Part shown: piece after piece, positions 35,541 to 44,860 of the stretch | Numbering within the stretch: position 1 is the stretch's first letter | Layout of the letters: every line of letters starts with the position of its first letter | Made by a program: the position numbers and the translations under genes | Notes under the pieces: generated by a model | What the model was told of the DNA's origin: nothing | The model's database searches: none | What the model saw: the letters and a program-made list of their open reading frames with translations, nothing else | Assembly (NCBI RefSeq): GCF_001434915.1 | Contig: NZ_AZEF01000016.1 | Coordinates: forward strand, 1 to 64,000 | Direction: 5' to 3' | DNA: 64,000 nucleotides | From: Liquorilactobacillus capillatus DSM 19910 | Lineage (GTDB): Bacteria > Bacillota > Bacilli > Lactobacillales > Lactobacillaceae

Positions 35541-36268
35541 TCAGTTTCTTCTACTTGCTGCAGAAATTTGTGCAACTCTTCTTGCAAATCAAATGTCTCC
35601 AACGATTCCGTCGACTCAACTGTTACTTCATATGCTGAAAGGCTTGCATTATCCAACACGATGTACCGTAAATTAGCTATTTCCTTTTTCTTAGCTTCCA
35701 TCTTTTTCACTAAAACTTCGTGATACCGTGGATGAGCATGGATCGTAATAACCTGGTCTGGTTTTTCAAGTTTGAACAGGATTGGCTCAAGCAAGGGCAT
35801 CAATTCTTCCGGTTTTTCATCCAACTCATGTTTTACTAGTACTTCAGCCATTTCAACTGCAAAAGATATAATCTTTTTTTGCTCTGCAGCAAGATAATCC
35901 TTTGTACTGGCAATTGTTTCTGTTAGATTAGCCTGTGCTTGTTCAGTTAAAGCTTGCGCAGCCTTTTGACCTTCAAGCATCCCTGCTTCATAACCATCTT
36001 GATATCCTTTTTCCTGCCCCGCCTTATAAGCAACTTCTTTGATCTGGCTGGCTTCTTTCTGTGCACTGCCAAGGATCTGTTGCTTAATGATCTCCATGCT
36101 TTTTTTCTGACTATCACTTAAAACCGCTGCGGTATCCCCACCAGTGTCTTCTACCTTTTTTTTCTTAATGTGCGGCTTAGGGATCTCAGCTTTCGTGACG
36201 ATCGCTTTTGTTTTCTTATTCTTAGAAATATTGGTTTGCTTCAACAGGTTATTACTTGATAACTGCAT
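35537..36268 (-). CDS. fliH: flagellar export regulator FliH
   Basis: A 243-aa FliH: a Lys-rich N-terminus, a long helix with G/A-rich repeats (AGQEKGYQDGYEAGMLEG, near 90-107) and a C-terminal V-ATPase-E-like domain. It binds FliI and restrains it. ATG 36268 has GAGGGGAG upstream and overlaps fliG by 17 nt; the frame also extends to 36307, without an SD. Confidence 0.92.
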   Translation of the reverse strand: MQLSSNNLLKQTNISKNKKTKAIVTKAEIPKPHIKKKKVEDTGGDTAAVLSDSQKKSMEIIKQQILGSAQKEASQIKEVAYKAGQEKGYQDGYEAGMLEGQKAAQALTEQAQANLTETIASTKDYLAAEQKKIISFAVEMAEVLVKHELDEKPEELMPLLEPILFKLEKPDQVITIHAHPRYHEVLVKKMEAKKKEIANLRYIVLDNASLSAYEVTVESTESLETFDLQEELHKFLQQVEETE

Positions 36269-37256
36269 CCTGCTCCCCTCTTCCGATATAGATCTCACCG
36301 GCTTCATCTAATTTACGAATAACTCCAACAATCGTCTGCTGTGCTTCCTCAACAGCTGATAGACGTGTTGGTCCCATGAATTCAAGTTCCTCCTTCAAGT
36401 TCTCAACCGCACGGCTGGAGAGATTCTCGAAAATAAAGCTCTGAATATCATCTGTGGTGCCCTTCAATGCCAATACAAGAACATCATTATCAACATCGCG
36501 CAAGACCTTTTGAACATCCATCTTCTCAAGTGTGATAATGTCTTCAAAGGTGAAGAGGCTAGCCTTAACTTCACTTGCCAACTCAGGCTGGCGAACATCC
36601 AAATCATTAATAATATTTTTCTCAGTACTACGACTAGCTGAATTCAAAATATCTACAAGGGTATGTACCCCGCCGACATTCTCAGTATCATTCTCAGCAT
36701 AATTTGAAAATTTATTCTCAATAACTTTCTCAATTCGTTTAACGATCTTGGGTGATGTGCTTGTGATCGTCCCGATCCGTTCCGCAACATCTACCTGAAA
36801 ATCCGTTGGAAATTGTGACAAAACTTCAGCTGCTTTATCTGGCTGCATATAACACATAATCAAAGCAACTGTCTGTGGATGTTCATCGACCAGTAAATTG
36901 ACCAGCTGTTGTGTATCAGCCTTGCGTGCGATATTAAAAGGCCGTTCCCGTAGTTGGATCTGGTTTAAAAGATCAATGATCTCCTTAGCTCTTTGCGGTC
37001 CCAAGGCTTGGTTCAGCAAGTTTTTTGCATAATCAATCCCACCATCCAATACATACTGTTTAGCTGCCGCAGTGTTTACAAACTCTTCTAGTACCTTTTC
37101 ACGCTGGTCAGGGCTGACCGCATCCGTGTTAGCAATCTCATAACTTACTTTCTGGATAAAGCTTTCCGGAAGCAACTTCATAATCTTAGATGATGTTTCC
37201 GACCCAAGCGAAATCAATAAGATTGCTGCTTTTTTTATACCTTCAATTGAATCCAT
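36252..37256 (-). CDS. fliG: flagellar motor switch protein FliG
   Basis: A 334-aa rotor protein. The N-domain binds FliF, the middle domain carries the EHPQTVALI motif (DEHPQTVALIMCYM near 128-141), and the C-domain has the charged torque helix (EDIITLEKMDVQKVLRDVD near 236-254). All parts present. It lies 16 nt after fliF. Confidence 0.96.
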   Translation of the reverse strand: MDSIEGIKKAAILLISLGSETSSKIMKLLPESFIQKVSYEIANTDAVSPDQREKVLEEFVNTAAAKQYVLDGGIDYAKNLLNQALGPQRAKEIIDLLNQIQLRERPFNIARKADTQQLVNLLVDEHPQTVALIMCYMQPDKAAEVLSQFPTDFQVDVAERIGTITSTSPKIVKRIEKVIENKFSNYAENDTENVGGVHTLVDILNSASRSTEKNIINDLDVRQPELASEVKASLFTFEDIITLEKMDVQKVLRDVDNDVLVLALKGTTDDIQSFIFENLSSRAVENLKEELEFMGPTRLSAVEEAQQTIVGVIRKLDEAGEIYIGRGEQDAVIK

Positions 37257-37272
37257 TCCGCTTACCTCACAT

Positions 37273-38850
37273 CTATTTTTCTTTCATCCACGCTTTAAGC
37301 AGATCAGCTACTTCTTCAGGATGTTTATCAGCGTATTCTTTGGCCTTTTGATCCTTGTCTTTTTGTTCTTTTTCTCGTTTAGCCGTAAGAGCCTTGGCCT
37401 TTTTCTCTTCAGCTGATGGCTCTGCTGGTTGTACTGCTGGTGTTTCTTCAACTTCTGGCTGTGTTACATCTGCTTCATCTTCGTAATACTCTTCTTCAGC
37501 GTTTTTACGTCTTCTCCGGATAAGAAGCACCGTCGCTAAGATTGCTCCTAATAAGACAAGCACACCTGCTCCAATGCCGACATACAGCCAGGTATTTGTT
37601 TTTTTCTTCTTAGTCTTCGTATTATCATTTGTCTTCTTCCGGTGATGGACAAAATCAATTCCTTGAACATTGATTGCATCCCCTCTATTCTGGTCAAAAC
37701 CAATAGCTGAGGAGATCAATGTTTTGATCTGATTTTGGTCTTCTGGCGATAAATCCCCGTTAACAATAACCGAGCTTGTCATTCGTCTAATAGACCCGGG
37801 AGCACTGATAACCTTAGTTGTCTGTGTATCCAATTCATTATTAACACTGCGACTATAAGAACCGTTATTGTTACTGCTGCTACTACTTCCTGTAACATTA
37901 GACGCATTATTATTTGCTTCACCAGTCTGTGTATTTTGTGTTCCTTGACCATTTCCGGTCGTTTGAACATTTTCACTTCTGATTTTAGGATTGTTATATG
38001 TAACCATTTTTCTTTCGATCGAGTCGAAATTCAAATCAAGGTTGACTGACACACGAAGCTTGTTAGTACCGTATATAGGTTGCAAAAGTTTATTAACTTT
38101 GCCTTCAAGCATCTTTTCGTAGGCTTTTTTAATCCCCATATATTTTGTACTGTAGTTCGACATTTGATTGTCTTCACTGCTTCCGCCAGACAACACCTGT
38201 CCATTACTATCAACGACTTTTACATTTTGTGGACTAAGGTTTTCAACTGCCCCTGCTGTCAAAGCAACGATTCCTTGTACTGCAGAGTCGGAGATCCCAC
38301 TGCCCTTAAGCGTCAAAACAACTGATGCTTTGGCTTTCTTTTCTTTTCCATCATCATCGAAAACACTCTGCTTAGGTGTTACCAGCATTACTTTGGCCTT
38401 CTGAACCTCGTTAAGTGACTCAATAGCACGCTCTAGTTCACCCGTCACTGCCCGTTGGTACATCACCTTGCGATCTTCATCCGTTGTCATTACATTCGTG
38501 TTATCAAAAAGTTCAAATCCAGTAGAACTACTTGGTAACTTATTATCTACGGCCAAGTCGATTCTGGTTTGATCCACTTTAGTTTGATCAACCATGATCG
38601 TCTTTCCATCATCAGTCAGCTTGTATGGAACATTCTCGTTCTCTAGCTCTTTTGTAACTGTTCCCGCGTCTGCATCGCTCAAGTCTGTAAACAACACTCC
38701 ATATTGAACACGGGTATTCAGATAATAAACAATACCAATAACAACAAAGATACTAATCAGAGCAAGCGACAACGATATTTTTTTTATACGACTTTGGGAT
38801 TGCCAGCGATCTTTCAGCCGGCCAAACCCGTCTTTCAATTTATCAAACAC
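37273..38850 (-). CDS. fliF: flagellar MS-ring protein FliF
   Basis: A 525-aa membrane ring protein with helices at about 24-44 and 425-447, two extracellular ring-building motifs (YKLTDDGKTIMVDQ; GLVALTAGAVENLSPQNVKVV-like region near 190-210), a Ser/Asn-rich loop (about 295-330) and a C-terminal FliG-binding tail (about 495-525). Confidence 0.96.
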   Translation of the reverse strand: MFDKLKDGFGRLKDRWQSQSRIKKISLSLALISIFVVIGIVYYLNTRVQYGVLFTDLSDADAGTVTKELENENVPYKLTDDGKTIMVDQTKVDQTRIDLAVDNKLPSSSTGFELFDNTNVMTTDEDRKVMYQRAVTGELERAIESLNEVQKAKVMLVTPKQSVFDDDGKEKKAKASVVLTLKGSGISDSAVQGIVALTAGAVENLSPQNVKVVDSNGQVLSGGSSEDNQMSNYSTKYMGIKKAYEKMLEGKVNKLLQPIYGTNKLRVSVNLDLNFDSIERKMVTYNNPKIRSENVQTTGNGQGTQNTQTGEANNNASNVTGSSSSSNNNGSYSRSVNNELDTQTTKVISAPGSIRRMTSSVIVNGDLSPEDQNQIKTLISSAIGFDQNRGDAINVQGIDFVHHRKKTNDNTKTKKKKTNTWLYVGIGAGVLVLLGAILATVLLIRRRRKNAEEEYYEDEADVTQPEVEETPAVQPAEPSAEEKKAKALTAKREKEQKDKDQKAKEYADKHPEEVADLLKAWMKEK

Positions 38851-38873
38851 TTAGTCATTTCCCCCAATAGAGC

Positions 38874-39197
38874 CTAGAATTGCATATTCTTGAGATCGTT
38901 ATATGCATCGAGGCACTTGTTTCGTACCTGAACCGCTGTTTGCAGCGACAATTGGGTCTCAGTCATTTTGGTCATAATACTCCCTAAATCACTCTGATCT
39001 CCCCTAATCATGTCAGTCGTTCCTTGGTCCATAACTTTCATATTGTTATTCAAACCAGAAATTGCATTTGTTAGATAATCGCTAAACTGTTTCCCACTAT
39101 CTTGTGTTCCTAAAACAGAAGATTTATTCAAATCAGTTGCAGTAGCTAACGTTTTCTGGTAGTTCTGTAAACCTGAAGCACTACTTAGTCCGTCCAT
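38874..39197 (-). CDS. fliE: MS ring-rod junction protein FliE
   Basis: A 107-aa protein with the family C-terminal part TEMQLSLQTAVQVRNKCLDAYNDLKNMQF-like (from residue 78). It links the MS ring to the rod. SD GAGGGTGG upstream. It lies between flgC and fliF. Confidence 0.94.
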   Translation of the reverse strand: MDGLSSASGLQNYQKTLATATDLNKSSVLGTQDSGKQFSDYLTNAISGLNNNMKVMDQGTTDMIRGDQSDLGSIMTKMTETQLSLQTAVQVRNKCLDAYNDLKNMQF

Positions 39198-39215
39198 GTT
39201 CCACCCTCATTTCCC

Positions 39216-39659
39216 TTATTCTTTCGATATCTCTAATGCTTTCTTCAGCATTGTTTTGTTCATCTCAGCAGCTGAAGTATTAGCTTCATATGTCCGCATA
39301 GCCTGGATCATGTCAACCATCTCATCGGCCATATTTACATTCGACATTCTGACATAACCGTTTTGATCCGCATCTGGATTGGAAGGATCATAGCTGGTCT
39401 TTTCGGTATTATCTGTCTGCATGCCTGTTACTTTAACCCCATAACTTTGGGGTGATCCTTGCAGCTGTGTTCCTGTAGCATCTGTTCCTTGCGCATTCTT
39501 TAGGTTCTCAGCAAACTCTACTGATTTGCGCTTATACGGTCCACCTTCAGGGGTTCTCGTTGTATTTACATTCGCGATGTTAGTTGAGATCGTATCTAGC
39601 TTTAATCGTTCCAATGCTAAGCCACTTGTGTTGATTGCTAAGCCGTTAAAAATACTCAT
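39216..39659 (-). CDS. flgC: flagellar rod protein FlgC
   Basis: A 147-aa proximal rod protein: LKLDTISTNIANVNTTRTPEG with the FlgC-specific GGPYKRK, and a C-terminal helix MADEMVDMIQAMRTYEAN. It starts 17 nt after flgB. Confidence 0.96.
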   Translation of the reverse strand: MSIFNGLAINTSGLALERLKLDTISTNIANVNTTRTPEGGPYKRKSVEFAENLKNAQGTDATGTQLQGSPQSYGVKVTGMQTDNTEKTSYDPSNPDADQNGYVRMSNVNMADEMVDMIQAMRTYEANTSAAEMNKTMLKKALEISKE

Positions 39660-39676
39660 CAGTTTCTACCTCTTCT

Positions 39677-40051
39677 CTAGTGATTCAAGACGTAATTCAT
39701 CATCTGGTAACGTCCATTCAACTGTGAAACCAAAGCACTATAGTACAAACCATTAGTAGCTTGGTTCATCATCTCAACATCTAAGTCAACATTATTGCCG
39801 TTCTTCTTAACACTTGTATCGGTGTTTGTCGTAATGGCAGGTGTTACAGTCTCTGATGCTTGGAGATGTTTCTTATTCGTTGTTGCCAATTTAAAGCCAT
39901 CTGCTCCCATGGCTTTATTCAACTGGTTTTCAAAATCAACGCGCTTAGCTTTATAGTTAGCTGTGTTCACATTCGCAATATTGCTTGAGATAAGCTGTGA
40001 CCGTGTTGTTGAAACATCCATCGCCTGTTTTAATAAATCATATGCAGCCAT
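39677..40051 (-). CDS. flgB: flagellar rod protein FlgB, first gene of the operon
   Basis: A 124-aa proximal rod protein: LISSNIANVNTANYKAKRVDFE at the N-terminus and DLDVEMMNQATNGLYYSALVSQLNGRY at the C-terminus. SD AGGAGGAAA, 5-6 nt before the ATG. About 60 nt downstream of the nearer of two sigma-A promoters. Confidence 0.95.
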   Translation of the reverse strand: MAAYDLLKQAMDVSTTRSQLISSNIANVNTANYKAKRVDFENQLNKAMGADGFKLATTNKKHLQASETVTPAITTNTDTSVKKNGNNVDLDVEMMNQATNGLYYSALVSQLNGRYQMMNYVLNH

Positions 40052-40091
40052 CTGGTTTCCTCCTGTAATTAATTAGCAAAGACTTTTATTT

Positions 40092-40106
40092 ATTTTTCTG
40101 ATAATA
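40092..40106. promoter_or_regulatory. weak CodY-like box in the flgB leader
   Basis: ATTTTTCTGATAATA matches 12 of 15 positions of the CodY consensus AATTTTCWGAAAATT and lies between the flgB -10 and its start codon, where repression could act. In such AT-rich DNA three mismatches are common by chance. Confidence 0.2.
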
Positions 40107-40112
40107 TTTAAC

Positions 40113-40141
40113 ATTTTACATTTAATAAAGTTTATTTTCAA
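40113..40141 (-). promoter_or_regulatory. sigma-A promoter P1 of the flagellar operon
   Basis: TTGAAA (40141-40136), 17 bp, TAAAAT (40118-40113) preceded by TG. About 62 nt before the flgB start. Confidence 0.75.
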
Positions 40142-40154
40142 CAATACTTAGGAA

Positions 40155-40183
40155 AGTATACTTGAAAGTAAAATTTTTTTCAA
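40155..40183 (-). promoter_or_regulatory. sigma-A promoter P2 of the flagellar operon
   Basis: TTGAAA (40183-40178), 17 bp, TATACT (40160-40155). In tandem with P1, 42 bp upstream of it. Confidence 0.7.
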
Positions 40184-40463
40184 TATCAAAAATGCTTTCA
40201 AAACAAGGTATCTTATAAGAACAAACACAAAGAAGTCTAGTTCTTAATTAAAATCTAACTTATAGTACCGTTCGCATAAACGTATAATATTGAGAATATT
40301 TTATTCTTATTTCTAATAGTAATCATTATTTTATACTTAAAAGGATGTAATATAACTCATTTACAAACGTTAAAAGCGTTTTTCGCCTATTGATTATTAC
40401 TTTATCCGTTATTTATTACCCGCTAAATTCAAGACTAGAATTATGGTTATAAAACATCCGCCT

Positions 40464-40490
40464 TAAGTTTTAGAATATTTCAACCGATAC
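40464..40490 (+). promoter_or_regulatory. sigma-28 promoter of motAB
   Basis: TAAG (40464-40467), 15 bp, ACCGATAC (40483-40490), about 47 nt before the motA start. Confidence 0.75.
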
Positions 40491-40537
40491 AGTACGTATA
40501 TGCATGTATTGTCACTTAGTTTTAGGAGGAATCAGTA

Positions 40538-41317
40538 ATGGACTTGTTCTTATTCATCGGAATATTTTTAGGAGTTGGTGCTATCGTAGTTGGGATGGTG
40601 GCCAAAGGTGCGAGCATAGCCGTTTTAATTAACCCTGAAGCGGTTATCATTATCTTTGTCGGAATAATTGCCGCTATCATCAATTCTTATCCTAGCAAGG
40701 AATTAAAAAGAATCCCCAAGATATTTGGCGTCTTGGTGAAGAACCAGCATTATGACTATGTGGGTATTATTCAAGAAATAGTTGAAATGTCTAACACAGC
40801 CCGCCGCGATGGTCTCTTGGCCTTGGAAGATCCAGTCCAAAATTTAGAAAACCCATTTTTAAAAACAGGTCTTGAAATGGTCGTCGATGGAATTGAACCT
40901 GAACAGATTCGTGAAATCATGGAAAATGAAATCGACGGAATTGAAGAACGGCACCGTGTTGGAGCAGGAATCTTCAAAACGGCCGGCAGTACATCACCAA
41001 CACTTGGTGTTTTAGGCGCTGTTATCGGTTTAATAGGTGCATTGGGCAACTTAAATAACGTTAATGCATTGGGTGAATCAATTTCATCTGCCTTTGTCGC
41101 AACCCTCTTTGGGATCTTCTTCGGATATGTTATCTTGATCCCGTTCAGCTCGCGTCTAACTGTTAAGTCTGAACAGGAAATGCAAGCATTAACGATTATC
41201 CTTGAAGGAGTTATGGCAATTCAAGCTGGGCAATCTTCTAAGAGTATCGAAAAGAAACTGTTTAGCATGCTTGGTCCGAGTGACCGTGGTGATCAGGAAG
41301 ATAAAGAAGACGAATAA
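40538..41317 (+). CDS. motA: flagellar motor stator protein MotA
   Basis: A 259-aa stator subunit with four helices (about 4-22, 28-48, 148-168, 180-200) and a large cytosolic loop that contacts FliG. The proton-path region GSTSPTLGVLGAVIGLIGAL near 150 is typical. SD AGGAGGAA, 6 nt upstream. With motB it forms a two-gene operon under sigma28 and divergent from the structural operon. Confidence 0.95.
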   Translation: MDLFLFIGIFLGVGAIVVGMVAKGASIAVLINPEAVIIIFVGIIAAIINSYPSKELKRIPKIFGVLVKNQHYDYVGIIQEIVEMSNTARRDGLLALEDPVQNLENPFLKTGLEMVVDGIEPEQIREIMENEIDGIEERHRVGAGIFKTAGSTSPTLGVLGAVIGLIGALGNLNNVNALGESISSAFVATLFGIFFGYVILIPFSSRLTVKSEQEMQALTIILEGVMAIQAGQSSKSIEKKLFSMLGPSDRGDQEDKEDE

Positions 41318-41333
41318 GGGGTGTTGAAAACCA

Positions 41334-42092
41334 TTGAAGAAGAAGAAAAAAGAAGAAGAAGTTGACGAAGGCTGGCTGCTGCCTTATTCCGATATGCTGA
41401 CACTTCTGCTGGCACTATTCATCGTTTTATTTGCAATGGCAAAAGTTGACGATAAGAAATTTCAGCAAATCAAAACTGAATTCAACTCTATCCTCTCCAC
41501 ACGTTCTGGCCCCGGATCCGATTCAATTATCGGAACCAAAGCAGTTGTAAAACAGGAAAAAGGAAAAAACTCCAGTAGTGAAGCCCACGCGTTGGCCCAA
41601 GAAGCCCAAGCGCGGCGCCAATTGGAAACCAAACAACTGGAGAATGTAAAGCAGCAATTACAGACTGATTTTACACAAGCTAATTTACAAAACGACGTTA
41701 GTGTCACTTTACAAAGTGATGGGATCCATATAACGATGAATAGTAACGCGCTATTTGCTTCAGGCAGTGCAGATCTCACTCCTGAAGTGCAAAAAGGCTT
41801 AGACGGGCTCTCACCGCACTTGCAAACTCTAAGCAATAATCCCGTTATAATTGCTGGTTATACAGATAATGTTCCTATTAGAAAAAATGGTCGGTTTGCG
41901 TCTAACTGGAACCTAAGTGCTGAACGGGCAATCTCTGTAATGAACTTTTTTGTCTCTAAGAAAGTCTTTGCTGAAAATAATGTCTCAATTCAAGCTTATG
42001 GCGAAAACAAACCTAAGGCTTCAAATGATACTTCAGACGGACGTGCACAAAATAGACGTGTTGAAGTAATTATCCAACGGGTTAACAGTTAG
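41334..42092 (+). CDS. motB: flagellar motor stator protein MotB
   Basis: A 252-aa stator subunit: Lys-rich N-terminus, a helix with the proton-carrying Asp20 (PYSDMLTLLLALFIVLFAMA), and an OmpA-like peptidoglycan-binding domain (about 130-250, GYTDNVPIRKNGRFASNWNLS). TTG start at 41334 with AAGGGG upstream. Proton- or sodium-dependence is not decided by sequence here. A terminator follows at 42151. Confidence 0.95.
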   Translation: MKKKKKEEEVDEGWLLPYSDMLTLLLALFIVLFAMAKVDDKKFQQIKTEFNSILSTRSGPGSDSIIGTKAVVKQEKGKNSSSEAHALAQEAQARRQLETKQLENVKQQLQTDFTQANLQNDVSVTLQSDGIHITMNSNALFASGSADLTPEVQKGLDGLSPHLQTLSNNPVIIAGYTDNVPIRKNGRFASNWNLSAERAISVMNFFVSKKVFAENNVSIQAYGENKPKASNDTSDGRAQNRRVEVIIQRVNS

Positions 42093-42150
42093 CAGACCTT
42101 GTTAGCTCAAAAAATTTCTCTGCTAAATTAGCAGCTAAAGATAGTTCTAA

Positions 42151-42190
42151 AAAGAAGGCAGCAAAACTTTTGTTTTGCCGCCTTCTTTTT
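42151..42190 (+). terminator. motAB terminator
   Basis: Stem GAAGGC (42154-42159)/GCCTTC (42180-42185), extended by AAAAC/GTTTT pairing inside, then a run of T. Confidence 0.85.
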
Positions 42191-42501
42191 GTTAGCTATT
42201 TATTCAGTGTAGCTTCAATACATTCCACCAACTAGTTGTATCTGGCTAACTACAAAACACTCCATACTATTACTCATTACTTATCTCTAAAAGCTCAATA
42301 CCTATCGCCTTGTCTCACACTTTTACCACTAACTAATAGCTTTCTTCAATAATGGTTTCAAACCTAACTTCTCCTCTTGATAGTAATTTCTACAATCGGC
42401 TGTCCACTTCTAATTTAGTTCACTCTGTCAGTATGAATAAAGTTATTTTATAACGTTCATTTTACCCTCTGTTATCCTCAGCCTTATTTGTTCTTCCTAG
42501 C

Positions 42502-42541
42502 AAAAAAAGGAGCTAAGCCACCTCAAATGGCTTAACTCCTT
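42502..42541 (-). terminator. terminator of the first dCache receptor gene
   Basis: 14-bp arms at 42507-42520 and 42528-42541 (one G-U pair on the minus strand) followed on the minus strand by seven T. Confidence 0.85.
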
Positions 42542-42561
42542 AGTAAAAACTTATTTACTGG

Positions 42562-44622
42562 CTAAACAGTAAACTTATTCGTGTTCTTCTTCAACGTATC
42601 TGCTACGTCTTTCAAATCACTCACGTGGTTCGTAAATTCATCCATTGTTGCCAAAACTTCTTCTGAATTTGCTGATACCTCTTCAGTTCCAGCAGAGTTT
42701 TCTTCAGTCGAAGCAGAAATGTTTTCTAGGTTCCCCAGCACTTCTGTCTGAACTTTTCCAATCTTTTGACTTGAAACAAACATTTTCCCTATACCATCAA
42801 TTATCTCCTGATTACTTTGGAAAACCTTTTGGGTTGACTCGCCCGAATGTTTCATCCTATTTGTTAGCTTATCGCTATCTGCAATTGATTCTGTCGTTTG
42901 TTGTACCATTTCAGCAGATTGAGCACGAATTTTTCCAACAATTCCTTCAATTTCTTTCGTTGACGCTTTACTTTGCTCTGATAATTTTCTAATTTCTGTA
43001 GCCACAACTGCAAAACCTTTTCCTGACTCGCCAGCAGTTGCGGCCTCAATTGATGCATTTAGTGCCAATAAATTTGTTCGATGTGAAATATCGTTGATAA
43101 CATTAATAATCTTAGTGATATTTTGAATATTATCATCCATATTTTGAATTCTTTTCATCAATTGTTTTAATTTAGCTAATTCAGCATCCCATCCAGTCGA
43201 TATATCATCTACAATTTCTATATTCTCTTTATTAAGTTCTTTTGAAACATTTGATATGTCGGCCAAATGTTCAGCATTTACTTGTGCCTCTCCCATAACA
43301 TCAGTCAAGCTTTGCATTTTCTGAACACTCTTTTGTGTTTCTTGTGCTTGTGAACCTGTTACTTCCGCTATGCCGGTAATCGTTTGTGCAACTTCTTCAG
43401 TCGCAGTATTAGTTTGTTTCGAAAGTTCCAGTAACGAATCAGCTTTTGCAGCTACCTTATCACTTTGCCCCTGAACTTCTTGGATTAAATTACCAATTGA
43501 AAGAACCATCTTATTATATTGAGCTGAAATCTGGTTAATCTCATTACCATTTTCATCCGGTGCGACATTCTTAGCTGCCAGCGATTTGATTCCAAAATGT
43601 ACATCCTTACCCGCTTCAGTCGTTTTAATAGGCACGATTTCACCTTCACTACCACGTTTAAAGTACGAAGCGAAGAATGCAAGTGTCTCTCGAATCAACT
43701 TAGTTGTAAAGATCGTCACTAAAGCTACTAAGATCAACATAATAACCGCGACGATCGCAGTTGTTATAAGCAATGTCCCCAATTCTTTGTTCAAATCATT
43801 TTTTTCTACCTTAGAGTATGCCCAAACTGTGCTGCCAGGATAAAGTTTATCATAAGTAATTTGGCTAACACTGTTCGAATTGGATAAGTCGATTCTGCCG
43901 CTTGTCTTATCAGCCTTTACCATCTTCTTGAATAATTCAGATTTGCTGATATCATCTCCAGTATTATAACCATCTGAGTGGGATGGATCACCAGTTGCGA
44001 TAACACGACCATTTTTCGAAAGCAGGTTGACACTTCCCGTTCGCCCAATCTTTAAGGCTGAGGCTGTCTGCTGAACATTCTTAAATGAGACATCTATACA
44101 TAATACACCACTCTGGCCTTGTCCATTATGAACTGTGATAGATGCCGTCGTTACATAATCACCTGAAGTTGCATCTTTATACGGCTCTGTCCAATGAACA
44201 GTCCCACTATCTTTAACAGCACCTTTATACCATGGTCTTGTTCGTGGGTCAAAACCTGCGGGTACTTTCTTAAAGGTTATCATTTTACCATCTGAAGTTG
44301 CGAAAGCAACCGTCCGGATACTTGCATTTCCTTCTTTAGCAGCTAATAAATCATGCCGAATATTTTTTAAATCAAAATTTGATTTAAAAACAGCTAATTT
44401 AGAAAGATTCTTCAAATTTGTTTCAGTTGTTTGGCGCATATTCTCCGTTGAAGCTAAAACAACTGCTGTTGCACTTTGCTTATTGATCATATTTCGACTA
44501 ATCAATAATTTTTTTGTAGCTATGTACGGACTGATTGACATTATTAAAACCGGAATAAATGCAATCAGCAACAGCATTAATGTAACTACTTTGTTAATAC
44601 TTTTGCCCTTACCGCGTTTCAT
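42562..44622 (-). CDS. dCache-type methyl-accepting chemotaxis protein
   Basis: A 686-aa receptor: helix 1 (about 12-32), an extracellular dCache_1 domain (about 35-275, with [24 protein letters not shown], a ligand-pocket motif), helix 2 (about 280-305), a linker in place of a clear HAMP, and a signalling domain with the canonical tip ([20 protein letters not shown]). Ligands of such domains are often amino acids or related metabolites. ATG 44622 has GGGGGAG upstream; the ORF from 44685 does not. A sigma28 promoter lies at 44754-44780. Paralogue of 47475-49523. Confidence 0.93.
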   Translation of the reverse strand: MKRGKGKSINKVVTLMLLLIAFIPVLIMSISPYIATKKLLISRNMINKQSATAVVLASTENMRQTTETNLKNLSKLAVFKSNFDLKNIRHDLLAAKEGNASIRTVAFATSDGKMITFKKVPAGFDPRTRPWYKGAVKDSGTVHWTEPYKDATSGDYVTTASITVHNGQGQSGVLCIDVSFKNVQQTASALKIGRTGSVNLLSKNGRVIATGDPSHSDGYNTGDDISKSELFKKMVKADKTSGRIDLSNSNSVSQITYDKLYPGSTVWAYSKVEKNDLNKELGTLLITTAIVAVIMLILVALVTIFTTKLIRETLAFFASYFKRGSEGEIVPIKTTEAGKDVHFGIKSLAAKNVAPDENGNEINQISAQYNKMVLSIGNLIQEVQGQSDKVAAKADSLLELSKQTNTATEEVAQTITGIAEVTGSQAQETQKSVQKMQSLTDVMGEAQVNAEHLADISNVSKELNKENIEIVDDISTGWDAELAKLKQLMKRIQNMDDNIQNITKIINVINDISHRTNLLALNASIEAATAGESGKGFAVVATEIRKLSEQSKASTKEIEGIVGKIRAQSAEMVQQTTESIADSDKLTNRMKHSGESTQKVFQSNQEIIDGIGKMFVSSQKIGKVQTEVLGNLENISASTEENSAGTEEVSANSEEVLATMDEFTNHVSDLKDVADTLKKNTNKFTV

Positions 44623-44753
44623 TGAAACTCCCCCTAAGATTTTATACAAGAAACGATCGGTTTCCTTAAGAAGTTCACTTGTCATCTATTCTCTAAAAAG
44701 AGTCAGCTATCCAAGGCACTCAAACAGTAACCTTTTTCTTGTCTATATAGTGG

Positions 44754-44780
44754 TTATCGGTTTAAATAATTAAAAAATTA
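44754..44780 (-). promoter_or_regulatory. sigma-28 promoter of the first dCache receptor
   Basis: TAAT (44780-44777), 15 bp, ACCGATAA (44761-44754). Confidence 0.75.
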
Positions 44781-44796
44781 AGGGGGATAACAAAAA

Positions 44797-44840
44797 TAAG
44801 CAGGGAAACTACTGTGCTTTCTCAAACACATTTCCCCACT
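44797..44840 (-). terminator. imperfect terminator after the UvrA-like gene
   Basis: Minus-strand stem GGGAAA/TTTCCC (44836-44831 with 44808-44803) with inner TGTG/CACA, followed by TGCTTATTTTTG. Confidence 0.5.
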
Positions 44841-44860
44841 TTAAAGTAATATTAGGTCTT

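Larger units (their letters stand above)
40052..40537. other. divergent control region between flgB and motA
   Basis: 486 nt with two sigma-A promoters for flgB and a sigma28 promoter for motA. The middle (about 40190-40460) holds no ORF; a small inverted pair AACG/CGTT near 40366-40381 and a TATAAT at 40283-40288 with a poor -35 are seen but not assigned. Confidence 0.7.
42093..42561. other. 469-nt gene-free region
   Basis: Has the motAB terminator at the left and the receptor terminator at the right. The 300 nt between are pyrimidine-rich on the plus strand and contain no ORF with an SD; nothing else recognised. Confidence 0.6.

Noticed and set aside
40283-40288. TATAAT on the plus strand in the flgB-motA spacer as a motA promoter
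   Set aside because: Its -35 (TTATAG) is poor and it lies 250 nt from motA, whose sigma28 promoter is much better placed.
40366-40381. AACG/CGTT palindrome as a catabolite-repression (cre) site
   Set aside because: Lacks the TG...CA ends and the central CG step of the cre consensus.
42190-42500. Possible small RNA or small gene in the pyrimidine-rich spacer
   Set aside because: No SD-linked ORF, no promoter of good quality and no hairpin besides the two terminators.
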